7,507 nucleotides of DNA from Syntrophobacterales bacterium (lineage in GTDB: Bacteria > Desulfobacterota > Syntrophobacteria > BM002): the NCBI GenBank assembly GCA_030613915.1, contig JAUWKY010000105.1:1-7507 (forward strand), given 5' to 3'. Below, in pieces: positions 1-7,019 of this stretch. The stretch's first letter is position 1. Every line of letters starts with the position of its first letter. A program made the position numbers and the translations under genes. The notes beneath the pieces were generated by a model. That model did no database searches. It was not told the origin of the DNA and saw nothing but the letters and a program-made list of their open reading frames with translations.

Positions 1-83
1 TGCGAATAAAACAGAAGGACAATGCCTGTGATCGACAATATTGCCAGCAATAAAAAAATCTTGCCCTGATTCTTTCTTAGCAT
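1..83 (-). CDS. N-terminal fragment of a membrane-anchored or secreted protein, cut by window edge
   Basis: The reverse strand from the ATG at 81-83 stays open to the window edge and gives 27 residues starting MLRKNQGKIF. A short basic head (R3, K4, K8) is followed by about 17 hydrophobic residues (roughly 9-26). This is the pattern of a signal anchor, an uncleaved signal sequence or a first transmembrane helix. An AGGAAGG Shine-Dalgarno sequence lies at 86-92, with AGGA five bases before the ATG, and a promoter-like pair lies upstream at 124-153. Those two sites are the main reason to believe so short a piece. Nothing identifies a family, because the rest of the protein lies outside the window. 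It is transcribed away from the 538 gene, so the two genes diverge. Confidence 0.6.
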   Translation of the reverse strand, partial: MLRKNQGKIFLLLAILSITGIVLLFYS

Positions 84-123
84 AACCTTCCTAACTTATG
101 GATTTATGAAACATTATCGCCAT

Positions 124-153
124 ATACTACATTACGTTTTGTGATAATGTCAA
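124..153 (-). promoter_or_regulatory. Sigma70-like promoter for the gene starting at 83
   Basis: On the minus strand a perfect TTGACA (153-148) is followed after 18 bases by TAGTAT (129-124), which keeps the most conserved -10 positions T1, A2 and T6. Transcription would start near 117, leaving a leader of about 34 bases before the ATG at 83. The inverted repeat ACATTATC (111-118) / GATAATGT (143-150) brackets the -10 and overlaps the -35, so regulation by a dimeric binding protein is possible. This is a consensus match only. Confidence 0.5.
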
Positions 154-318
154 AAGAGATGGTTTCTAGTGAATCTTAAAATCTTACCGCTCTGCTAGGG
201 GTTGATCTGCTTAAGGTTGCAGCAATAGGGGCAGCAACAGGGAAGAGCAAAGGATATGCCAGAATTATTGATACGGTAACTTTTAAATATTTTCGCTACT
301 TAAGCCAAACCAAGAAAA

Positions 319-360
319 TCCAAGATGTGGAAAAATGGGTAAAACTTTCCACATCTTGGA
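319..360. repeat. Perfect 15-bp inverted repeat with 12-base loop
   Basis: The arm TCCAAGATGTGGAAA (319-333) is the exact reverse complement of 346-360. The spacer is 334-345. As RNA it would form a strong, mostly AT-pair hairpin. On the minus strand it is followed by TTTTC, which makes a weak minus-strand terminator conceivable, but no gene ends there. Each arm carries TTTCCACA or its complement, close to but not matching the TTATCCACA DnaA box. Confidence 0.8.
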
Positions 361-393
361 AAAAGATTTCATTTGCTACCAAGGCATTACTGC

Positions 394-480
394 AGCGCTT
401 CAGGCTACGAAACCTACAGCGTAGGCTTCAGCTCTCTGAAAAGCGCGATCCTGGCGCTGAGTGGTACAAGATTTGCACCA
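394..480 (+). other. Cluster of small hairpins in the leader of the 538 gene
   Basis: Four stems lie in a row. GCGCTTCAG (395-403) pairs with CTGAAAAGCGC (436-446) with a two-base bulge. Inside it, CTACG (405-409) pairs with CGTAG (420-424). AGCGC (442-446) can alternatively pair with GCGCT (454-458). TGGTACAA (462-469) pairs with TTGCACCA (473-480) around one mismatch. The shared 442-446 strand makes two folds mutually exclusive. No known riboswitch consensus was recognised. This could be a structured leader RNA or chance pairing. Confidence 0.35.
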
Positions 481-522
481 AAAGTTATCTCGCTTTGCAT
501 AATTGCGTCTCTGTCCCATAAA

Positions 523-528
523 AAGGAG
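523..528 (+). promoter_or_regulatory. Shine-Dalgarno site fixing the start at 538
   Basis: AAGGAG with a nine-base spacer to the ATG at 538 is near-ideal. It selects this start over the upstream in-frame TTG at 373. Confidence 0.75.
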
Positions 529-537
529 AGCAGTTCA

Positions 538-1740
538 ATGGGAAAGCTTTCCAGGAAAAAAAAGTCTGTGGAAGAAACTGCCGAGCTAGACATCCTGGCA
601 GATACCATTGAAGATGAGATTATTGATCTCGTGGATCCAGTGGAAGAAACGGCTCCAGCGCTAGATGATGTGTCCGCGGACGACAACTTAGAAACGATAG
701 AGACAAACCTCGATCTTTTTCTTGTTGACGGAGAAGAACTCGATGACACGCTCGATGAAGAGTTGATGGGTGTCAATATCGGAGATAGTAATGGGACGCT
801 GACTCACGAGAATGACGCGGATCTCGATTTTGAAAAATCGCTGGTGAAAATGTTTGAAACGACCGAGTTACTCGCGGCCGAACTTGTAGAGAAGTCATCT
901 CAAACAAAGAAAGAGGGGGAGGAATCTCTTACCGTTGGTGAGGATCCCTCGGATGACGGCAATGTCAATCTGGGGCTGGCGGCTAAAGCCACTGCTGAAA
1001 CAACTGGGACTGGGGAGGTACTCGAGTCTGAGGATGAACTTCCTGAAAATATATTCGTCAGCCTAGAGCTCGTAAAAGAAGCCCCTGGTAAAAAGGATGG
1101 TGCTACCGCTGTTGATACAGCGCCAGGGGCGACATCTGACAAGACAAATTGGATAGGTAGCAGCCGCTATTATCCTCTCGCTGTACAAGCTATTGATAGA
1201 AAAATCGCAGAACATGAACAGGAGATAGAAAAACTCGTTGCCGAAAAAGAGCAGTCAAAGAAGATCTATGTACATTTGAGGAGTATTTTATATTTAGAGG
1301 GTGAAGAACTAAGAAAAGCTGTTATGCTGATATTTGTCAAGTACTGGTCCTTGAAATTATTTTTTCTGAATAAAACCAAGGGAGGCGGATTCAACAAAAA
1401 TATTTTGATTAAATATAATGGCAGAAAGATTCTAGCCAAAATTGAGAGCACCTCCAGTGTCTCTCCGTCCCATAAGTTTATCACCCAAATGTGGCAGGAT
1501 CTGCACTATTCTGGATTGGGGGCAAGAGCTGATGGCGCACTCATTGTAAATTACAACATAGAGACTGACCCCAAAGATAGAAGCCTGGCATACGCTGATG
1601 GCGACGAAGATCAGCTTGATGATCTTATCTTCATAGATACCCGCGTGCTCTACAAATTGACTGCTGCAATAATTGACGGTCACTTATCTGTGGAAGAAGC
1701 AAAGAAAATACTGTTCAAGAAGGGTAGAGTAGAATTCTAA
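538..1740 (+). CDS. Unknown 400-aa protein: acidic disordered N-terminus, coiled coil, degenerate nuclease-like C-terminal domain
   Basis: The ATG at 538 is chosen because AAGGAG sits nine bases upstream (523-528). The frame is open back to a TTG at 373, but the extra 55 residues lack an RBS and a protein-like composition. Residues 1-10 are basic. About 11-175 are strongly acidic and low in complexity, and about 180-210 look like a flexible linker. About 212-265 are charged and helical, with a likely coiled coil at 218-243. The part from about 245 to the end has the layout of a family of nuclease-like C-terminal domains: a helix with GEELRKAV (255-262), a strand pair 288-305, a helix 311-323, a strand GALIVNYN (333-340) then DPKDR (344-348), a strand DLIFIDT (362-368), and a final helical GHLSVEEAKKIL segment. 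In that fold the catalytic D and ExK motif should fall near residues 288 and 301-303. Here these are N288 and K-I-E, so I infer no nuclease activity. There is no signal peptide or membrane helix, so it is probably cytoplasmic. The fold is recalled from pattern, not searched, and the function is unknown. Confidence 0.75.
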   Translation: MGKLSRKKKSVEETAELDILADTIEDEIIDLVDPVEETAPALDDVSADDNLETIETNLDLFLVDGEELDDTLDEELMGVNIGDSNGTLTHENDADLDFEKSLVKMFETTELLAAELVEKSSQTKKEGEESLTVGEDPSDDGNVNLGLAAKATAETTGTGEVLESEDELPENIFVSLELVKEAPGKKDGATAVDTAPGATSDKTNWIGSSRYYPLAVQAIDRKIAEHEQEIEKLVAEKEQSKKIYVHLRSILYLEGEELRKAVMLIFVKYWSLKLFFLNKTKGGGFNKNILIKYNGRKILAKIESTSSVSPSHKFITQMWQDLHYSGLGARADGALIVNYNIETDPKDRSLAYADGDEDQLDDLIFIDTRVLYKLTAAIIDGHLSVEEAKKILFKKGRVEF

Positions 1741-1825
1741 AGTGCCGATTTAGCCTTTTGACTCTGCTTGAACAGTATCATTACCTCTTGAACGTTACGG
1801 TTTAGATGCCAACCCCTTTTTGTCT

Positions 1826-2593
1826 CTAAAAGCTTATGGTAACACCCCCATAGAACCCTGAGGTATTGTAGTTGAGCTCGAAGTCGCTAGCGTCGACATC
1901 TACGAAAAAGGTTCGATAGCCTGCGTGGATATCCACGAAGGGGATGGGGGTGAAGGAGAGCTCGGCCTGCCCGTCGACCATATAGCCATCCCAGTAGCCG
2001 ATTCCGGAAGCGAGGATACGGGCTTCCAAGACGTCAGCGAGGATACCTAGATGGAGGTTCAGCCCGAACAATGGAATGGGGACAGTGTAGTCTTCCTTTT
2101 CAGACTGGTCGACTGTTCTGGATTTGATCTCAACCTCTACATCATAAACCCTGAGCCTGCCTACTAGACCCAAAGAGAAGCCTGCCAAAACGTTTTCTAG
2201 GTCTAGCAGGTCGTACTGATAGGTTAGATCATAAACGTCATACTCTAGACTACTTTTAATCCTGTCACCCGCGGGAAAGGTTTCGCCGCCGAAGTTAATA
2301 TCCTCGGTCAGGGTTGCTGTGCCGTCGTAGTCGGCGCGATAGAAAGAGAAACTCAGGTGATGATCGCCCCCCCCAATGAAGACTTCACCAACGGGATAGT
2401 ACTCGTCATCTATATTTAGGTCATCTTCCAGATCGAGTTTAGTACCATTCAGTGAGCCATCGCTATATTTGACGTCACCGCTTATAGTTGGGAACCAGTA
2501 ATAGCCTCGCACGCCCGCCTCGAAAGCTTGGGCCGGCAAGGCAGCGCCAAATACGACCATAATACTGATGATCAGTAATAGTATCTTCTTCAT
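1826..2593 (-). CDS. Outer-membrane beta-barrel protein
   Basis: The 255-residue product starts MKKILLLIISIMVVFGAALP and has a typical Sec signal peptide, with the likely cleavage after AQA at residues 21-23. The mature part alternates polar and aromatic or hydrophobic residues in about ten-residue strands, separated by acidic, glycine- and asparagine-rich loops. It ends GGVTISF with a terminal Phe, the recognition signal for outer-membrane barrel assembly. No cysteine, enzyme or TonB motif is evident. The length and pattern suggest a small barrel of 8-12 strands, of a kind common as conserved hypotheticals in deltaproteobacteria. I cannot assign a substrate or a structural role. The frame extends 35 residues further upstream to 2698, but that part is basic and not signal-like. 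The ATG at 2593 gives a proper signal peptide and has a GAGG sequence eight bases upstream, so it is preferred. The gene converges with the 538 gene across an 85-base gap without a clear terminator. Confidence 0.85.
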   Translation of the reverse strand: MKKILLLIISIMVVFGAALPAQAFEAGVRGYYWFPTISGDVKYSDGSLNGTKLDLEDDLNIDDEYYPVGEVFIGGGDHHLSFSFYRADYDGTATLTEDINFGGETFPAGDRIKSSLEYDVYDLTYQYDLLDLENVLAGFSLGLVGRLRVYDVEVEIKSRTVDQSEKEDYTVPIPLFGLNLHLGILADVLEARILASGIGYWDGYMVDGQAELSFTPIPFVDIHAGYRTFFVDVDASDFELNYNTSGFYGGVTISF

Positions 2594-3172
2594 ATGGCCC
2601 CCCTCGGAGAGGACATTATTGCTTCTCAGCAAAAGTCCAGTTGCGCCCTGTCGCCATTTCTTTGGACGTGGTGCCGTCTGTCGGCTAAACTTTTTCATCT
2701 CCCCTCGGCATCCTACAGAGCCTAAGCCGAGACAATGTCCTTCTCCACTCTACTAAGTGTGCGAAACTTGACAGGATATGAGTAACCAGAACGTGGAGAA
2801 ACAAAGAGCAATAATTAGGCCAATCCATGCTCGGGGGAGAGGAAAAAGACGTATTCCAGCATCGTTCGCTAAACTCTGACCATTCCCAAATGAGGAGCGC
2901 CTGTGATGCGACCCATCTGGGGCGCAAACCCGAAAAGGAAAATCCATCTCATGATGAAGCATCCGATCTCCCATGAAAATAGTGGGTTGGTGCAGATACT
3001 ACCGAAAGATCGGAAGCGGCCACATCGAACGTGTGACAACATGTTGGAAGTGATCAAAGCAGGGTGTGTGGAAGATAGACGGGACTGTTCTAGACGGTGT
3101 CATTATGCTATTTGTATTGGCTGACTCATTTTGTCTGGTTCCTGCCCTTCTTATTACAAACGGAGAACAGCA
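2594..3172. other. 579-base divergent intergenic region without a convincing gene
   Basis: This separates the minus-strand barrel gene from the plus-strand TerC gene and should hold both promoters, although I could not pick a clear -35/-10 pair for either. Several frames of 60-80 codons are open here, but none combines a good RBS with protein-like content. Visible structure is limited to TTCTCCAC (2741-2748) inverted at 2793-2800 and a 10-bp perfect palindrome CAACATGTTG at 3037-3046. A decayed gene or a small RNA cannot be excluded. I did not find the sequence features of the yybP-ykoY manganese riboswitch that often precedes TerC-type genes. Confidence 0.5.
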
Positions 3173-3991
3173 ATGATAGATTTACTTGTTGATCCCCAAA
3201 TCTGGATTAGCCTTTTTTCAATAACGTTGATCCAAATCGCCCTCGGTGCAGACAATCTGATTATCATCACGATCATTGCCAACAAATTGCCCGCGTCTCA
3301 GCGCACAAAAGCGGTCAACCTTGGCTTAGTGCTGGCCATGGTCTTTCGCATCTTCCTTTTATCGATTGTCAGCTACATCCTCAAATACGTCACCGGGGTC
3401 TTTTACCAACTCGACACCTATTACCCTTCATGGCTTAGACTGCATGTTGAGTTGAGCGGAAAGTCTTTGTTGCTATGCGTTGGTGGACTCTTCCTGATAT
3501 GGAAAGGTGTCAAAGAACTCAGGTTGAAGTCCAAAGGGATGGAGCAGGAAGTGGAGAAAGCAGACCGCTTTAGCCAGGTGATTTTCCTCATAGTTAGTAT
3601 AAACCTGCTGTTTTCCGTGGACTCCATTCTCACCGTCGTCGGGATGACAGACGTTTTCTTGGTCATGGTGGGGTCGGTCGTTATTTCGGTTATGCTGATG
3701 CTGCGGTTTGCCGAATACATTTCTAACTACATGATGAGCAACCCAGACTTTGAGATTCTGGGTCTGTTCGTGCTTCTGTTGATTGGTTTCGTCCTGATTC
3801 TCGAAGGGGGACATGTTGCACATTTAACGGTAGCCGGTAATGCCTTTCCCTATATTCCTCAGTGGATTGTTATTTTTATCCTTTTGCTGATGTTCACGGT
3901 AGATGTGTATCAGAACTGGCTGGAGCGGAAGCGCGAGAAGAATCCTCTTCCTCTGCGTCGGAGAAAAACGGGGAGGGTGGCAGGGGGATAA
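3173..3991 (+). CDS. TerC-family integral membrane protein, probable metal ion (Mn2+) exporter
   Basis: The 272-residue product has about seven membrane helices (roughly 9-35, 47-72, 96-112, 134-156, 159-178, 194-211 and 228-247). It shows the two family hallmarks. One is LGADN (24-28) in the first helix, with D27 and N28. The other is FSVDSILTVVG (147-157) in the fourth, with D150 and S151. In TerC/Alx/YkoY/YceF relatives, acidic residues of this kind are associated with manganese efflux, and original members were linked to tellurite resistance. FAEYISNYM (179-187) followed by a helix ending in EGGH is also family-like. A basic tail (250-268) should be cytoplasmic. The ATG at 3173 is chosen for the GGAG seven bases upstream (3162-3165); a TTG at 3131 would add 14 unsupported residues. 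It stands alone on the plus strand, so no partner helps name the substrate. Family assignment is firm; the ion is inferred. Confidence 0.88.
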   Translation: MIDLLVDPQIWISLFSITLIQIALGADNLIIITIIANKLPASQRTKAVNLGLVLAMVFRIFLLSIVSYILKYVTGVFYQLDTYYPSWLRLHVELSGKSLLLCVGGLFLIWKGVKELRLKSKGMEQEVEKADRFSQVIFLIVSINLLFSVDSILTVVGMTDVFLVMVGSVVISVMLMLRFAEYISNYMMSNPDFEILGLFVLLLIGFVLILEGGHVAHLTVAGNAFPYIPQWIVIFILLLMFTVDVYQNWLERKREKNPLPLRRRKTGRVAGG

Positions 3992-4070
3992 GGCGAGGAA
4001 AGAACCCTGGGGTAAGTACCTGCTAGACAGGGACGTTGTTGACTTATTACTGCGCATCCCCAAGGAGCGA

Positions 4071-5351
4071 TCAGGAAACCTCCGCACCCTTGGATGTACG
4101 GAGACGAAACGACAGCAAAAGGCAGATGACGATGCCGAACAGACAGAGCAAAAAAGCGTTTCTGAATCCCGACAGAGAGTAAAGGTCGCCGACGCGGCCG
4201 GCCCGATCCAGGACAACGCCCGTAACAACCTGATACACGGCAACGCCGAAAAACGGCGCCGGGTTGAGCAACCCGGAGGTCAGGCCCAGAATTTCTGCAG
4301 GCGTGGTCTCCTGGACTATCCCCCACAGCGTGCTGATAAATCCGCCCGTGGTAATGCCCATCACTAGCAGCACCAGGGAAAGACCGGCGGTCCCCAATTG
4401 ACTGTAGAAGAAAATCATTCCTATCCAGGTCAAAGTATACACGGTTAGGATTGAGATCAGGGTATTTCCCTTGTCGAGTGAAAACCGGTCGGTCAGCCAG
4501 CCGAAAAAGGGCGCACCAATGATCACACCCACGGGGATCAGCATGTTCAATTTGCTGGCAAAGATGCGTTCGATTCCAAGAGCTGTCATCAAGAACGGCG
4601 TTGCCCACAGCCCCTGCAGGGTTATCAGGGTACCGTATATGCCGAAAAAAATTGTCGCAACGATCCAGAAGTGCCCGGATGCCAGCACCTTGAAGACTTT
4701 TGCTCTAGAACCCGGATTGCTCCCAGAGGCTGTAGCGGGCTCCACCTGAACCGGCTCTGGAGGAAGGGCATAGTCTCGGGTGAGCAATAGCGTGACAAAT
4801 GCCAGTCCCACCGTGATCCCGCCAATCAGGAAAAATGTGGACCGCCACCCCCAGGAACCGGCCGCCCAGGCAAGGGGTGTGGTGGCAATCACGGCCCCGA
4901 AATTGCCCATGGCCATGAGCAGGCCAATCATAGTGGCAAACTCATTCTTTCTGAACCACTGGGAGATAGCCTTGACCGCCGGCACGTACACACCACCGAC
5001 GCCAAGTCCGATAACTGCCCGGCCCACTGAAGCCCAGCCGATGTTCGGCGCCATGCCGAAAAGAAAACACCCAGCAGCAGCCCCCAAGGACCAGTAGCCG
5101 ATCACTCGCCGGGGCCCGATCCGGTCGGACAGGTATCCCACAAGCGGCTGTTCAAAAGCATAGAGATAGAAATACAAGGATGACATGAAGCCCAGCGCCG
5201 TGGCGTTGGTGTGAAACGCTTCTAAAAGGTCCGCGACGATGACCGAAGTGGACACCCGGTGGAAATAGACGAAAAAGTACACCACGCTGATGACGAAAAA
5301 AACCATCCAGCGGTGGGGGTCGCGGTCTGGATAAGGGGTGTGGTTGTTCAT
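4071..5351 (-). CDS. MFS transporter encoded directly downstream of cobyric acid synthase
   Basis: The 426-residue protein has 12 predicted membrane helices in two six-helix halves, split by a hydrophilic Pro/Ser-rich loop at about 192-220. The MFS signature between helices 2 and 3 is clear, GYLSDRIGPRR (72-82). A weaker copy, GWLTDRF (284-290), lies at the matching place in the second half. GRAVIGLGVGGVYVPAVK (110-127) in helix 4 is also typical. R32, in the first helix region, and E67 are charged residues that could face the substrate path. Relatives of this type carry organic anions or other small solutes, but sequence alone does not give the substrate. The start lies 27 bases after the cobQ stop, so co-transcription is likely. 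The RBS is poor (only GGAAAC nearby), which suggests low or coupled translation. A role in moving a corrinoid, a precursor or cobalt chelate is possible from context only. Confidence 0.87.
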   Translation of the reverse strand: MNNHTPYPDRDPHRWMVFFVISVVYFFVYFHRVSTSVIVADLLEAFHTNATALGFMSSLYFYLYAFEQPLVGYLSDRIGPRRVIGYWSLGAAAGCFLFGMAPNIGWASVGRAVIGLGVGGVYVPAVKAISQWFRKNEFATMIGLLMAMGNFGAVIATTPLAWAAGSWGWRSTFFLIGGITVGLAFVTLLLTRDYALPPEPVQVEPATASGSNPGSRAKVFKVLASGHFWIVATIFFGIYGTLITLQGLWATPFLMTALGIERIFASKLNMLIPVGVIIGAPFFGWLTDRFSLDKGNTLISILTVYTLTWIGMIFFYSQLGTAGLSLVLLVMGITTGGFISTLWGIVQETTPAEILGLTSGLLNPAPFFGVAVYQVVTGVVLDRAGRVGDLYSLSGFRNAFLLCLFGIVICLLLSFRLRTSKGAEVS

Positions 5352-5378
5352 TCAGTTTCCCGGGGGTAATGCTTGACG

Positions 5379-6920
5379 TCACTTGTTATGGCTTGCAATG
5401 CCAATTATCTGATAGATGCGGTCCATGTCGATATGTTTTCGGAGATGGGTGGCAAGTTTGTCGTACTGCTCCTCTTTCCAGCGATGGAAAGATCCCAATC
5501 TCTCCTTGGTTAGCTCCACATCATCAACACTCATGAGCCGACTAATGAGGCGGTGCCTCAAGCCATCGTTATCAAACAGGCCGTGTAAGTAACTTCCCCA
5601 GACGCGGCCGTCACTGGAAATCAGGCCGTCCTTGACCTGCACCGGCTTACCATTGCGTTCCACAATTTCCAGCAGGGGAGTGGCTGGCCCCAGAACCCGA
5701 CTCTGTCCCATGTGGATTTCATAGCCGTGCACCTGGTCAGCGGGATCAGCCAGTTCTGGCCAGAGCAATCTGGCCCTGACCTGAGCGGTCACCTTTTTTC
5801 CCAATAGTTCTGTCTCCATATCCAGCAGGCCCAGGCCGGTTATTTCTTGGAGGTCGCTCTCCACCCTCATAGGGTCCAGCACTTTTTGGCCCAGCATCTG
5901 GTAGCCGCCGCAAATGCCCACCACAGTACCGCCTCTGGCATGAAAAGAAATGATTGCCTCAGCAATGCCCTGATTGTGCAGATAACGAAGATCGTTAAGG
6001 GTATTCTTGCTGCCGGGTAAAATCACCAGATCCATATCAAAAACCTGCTCGGGAGCAGTGAAATAGGTAAGGCTAACTGATGGCTCTTGCTCGAGGCTGT
6101 CGAAGTCCGTGTAGTTTGAAATGTGCGGCAGACGGATAACACCAACCCGCACCTGTTCCTGTGGTCTCTCTTTTGGCGCCCTCATCTTGAGGTCCAGGGC
6201 AACACTGTCTTCTTCGGGAATGTGGATATCCGTAAAATAGTGCACCAGGCCCAGAACCGGCTTGCCGGTGCGAGTCTCGAGAAACTCCATCCCAGAAAGA
6301 AGCAAGGATGGGTCTCCTCTGAACTTGTTGATGATTAACCCCTTTACCAGATCCCGCTCTGCTGGCGTGAAAAGCTCCATGTGTCCGACAATACTTGCAA
6401 ATACTCCTCCCCGGTCTATGTCTGCCACCAACAGCACTGGGGCCTCCACCTGCTCCGCCATGGAAAAGTTTACCAGGTCCTTATCCTTGAGGTTAATTTC
6501 TGCTGCACTGCCCGCGCCCTCCAATACCAGGACCTGGTATTGTGCCTCCAGGCGACGATAGCTTTCCATGACCTGCGTTACCAGATCAGATTTCTTCTGA
6601 TAGTACTCTGCAGCCGTAAAATTGCCGAGTACCTTGCCGTGCAATATGACCTGGGAACCAACATTGGACGTGGGCTTCAGTAGAATTGGATTCATATCAA
6701 CATGTGGCTCAATGCCGGCAGCCTCTGCCTGTACCACTTGAGCCCGGCCCATCTCGCCCCCTTCCGGAGTGATGAAGGAGTTGAGTGCCATGTTCTGGGC
6801 CTTGAATGGAGCTACCCTATAGCCGTCTTGATTGAAAATCCGACACAGGCCGGCCACAAGGATGCTCTTTCCCACATCCGAACCTGTTCCCAGAATCATT
6901 AGGTTTCTTGCTTTCGCCAT
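5379..6920 (-). CDS. cobQ: Cobyric acid synthase (adenosylcobyrinate a,c-diamide amidotransferase)
   Basis: The 513-residue enzyme uses glutamine and ATP to amidate four side-chain carboxylates of adenosylcobyrinic acid a,c-diamide, giving adenosylcobyric acid late in B12 synthesis in the cytoplasm. Length is normal for CobQ/CbiP. The N-terminal ATP-dependent synthetase half has the modified P-loop GTGSDVGKS (11-19), FKAQNMALNS (39-48) with the downstream GGEMGRAQ, and the acidic VLEGAGSAAEINL segment (132-144). The C-terminal glutaminase domain has ILPGSKNT (300-307), the nucleophile C337 in GICGGYQML, HGYEIHMG (398-405) and the catalytic H446 in SYLHGLF. All key residues are present, so the enzyme should be active. 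The ATG at 6920 has GGAG ten bases upstream. It leads a likely two-gene unit with the MFS gene. No cobalamin riboswitch box was found in the 317 bases upstream. The anaerobic-pathway name would be cbiP; the window does not show which pathway is used. Confidence 0.97.
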   Translation of the reverse strand: MAKARNLMILGTGSDVGKSILVAGLCRIFNQDGYRVAPFKAQNMALNSFITPEGGEMGRAQVVQAEAAGIEPHVDMNPILLKPTSNVGSQVILHGKVLGNFTAAEYYQKKSDLVTQVMESYRRLEAQYQVLVLEGAGSAAEINLKDKDLVNFSMAEQVEAPVLLVADIDRGGVFASIVGHMELFTPAERDLVKGLIINKFRGDPSLLLSGMEFLETRTGKPVLGLVHYFTDIHIPEEDSVALDLKMRAPKERPQEQVRVGVIRLPHISNYTDFDSLEQEPSVSLTYFTAPEQVFDMDLVILPGSKNTLNDLRYLHNQGIAEAIISFHARGGTVVGICGGYQMLGQKVLDPMRVESDLQEITGLGLLDMETELLGKKVTAQVRARLLWPELADPADQVHGYEIHMGQSRVLGPATPLLEIVERNGKPVQVKDGLISSDGRVWGSYLHGLFDNDGLRHRLISRLMSVDDVELTKERLGSFHRWKEEQYDKLATHLRKHIDMDRIYQIIGIASHNK

Positions 6921-6950
6921 GAGCTTCGTTCTCCAGACTTTTCAATCTCT

Positions 6951-6977
6951 CACAGAGTTCACAGAGAACTCAGAGAG
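6951..6977. repeat. Three 9-base CAGAG-type tandem units
   Basis: CACAGAGTT, CACAGAGAA and CTCAGAGAG follow one another with a 9-base period. CTCAGAG in the third unit is the exact complement of the CTCTGAG units at 7178-7194 on the other side of the structured element. Confidence 0.6.
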
Positions 6978-7019
6978 CTCTCAAATATTAAAGCAGTGAG
7001 GTTGATTTGGTCTAGGAGG

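Larger units (their letters stand above)
84..537. other. Long leader region between divergent genes, rich in inverted repeats
   Basis: This is 454 bases with no gene that has a convincing start. The left part holds the minus-strand promoter of the gene at 83. The right part leads to the RBS of the plus-strand gene at 538 and contains the 15-bp palindrome at 319-360 and a hairpin cluster at 394-480. I found no clean -35/-10 pair for the plus-strand gene. A plus-strand frame is open from 180 to its stop at 519-521, about 113 codons, but it has no ATG. Its first conventional alternative start is a GTG at 327 inside the palindrome, with no RBS. I regard it as untranslated or as the remnant of an older gene. 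Confidence 0.5.

Noticed and set aside
319..360. Replication origin based on DnaA-box-like sequences in the palindrome arms
   Set aside because: Only two imperfect boxes exist, both forced by the palindrome, with no AT-rich unwinding tract or dnaA/dnaN nearby.
373..537. N-terminal extension of the 538 gene from a TTG at 373
   Set aside because: No RBS at 373, a composition unlike the rest of the protein, and a near-ideal Shine-Dalgarno site in front of the ATG at 538.
2594..2698. 35-residue N-terminal extension of the barrel protein
   Set aside because: The added part is basic and would bury a clean signal peptide that begins at the ATG at 2593, which has its own RBS.
2753..2974. 73-codon minus-strand frame with a hydrophobic C-terminal stretch
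   Set aside because: No RBS at its ATG, a histidine- and arginine-rich first half without family resemblance, and overlapping open frames of similar length on both strands.
2903..3124. 73-codon plus-strand frame upstream of the TerC gene
   Set aside because: No RBS or recognisable motif; composition is typical of a non-coding frame.
3000..3172. yybP-ykoY manganese riboswitch upstream of the TerC gene
   Set aside because: Expected in principle for TerC relatives, but I could not find its conserved loop sequences.
3910..4608. 232-codon minus-strand frame overlapping the MFS gene
   Set aside because: It is a shadow of the MFS coding frame, which has 12 helices and MFS signatures; the shadow has neither and is rich in Arg, Cys and Pro.
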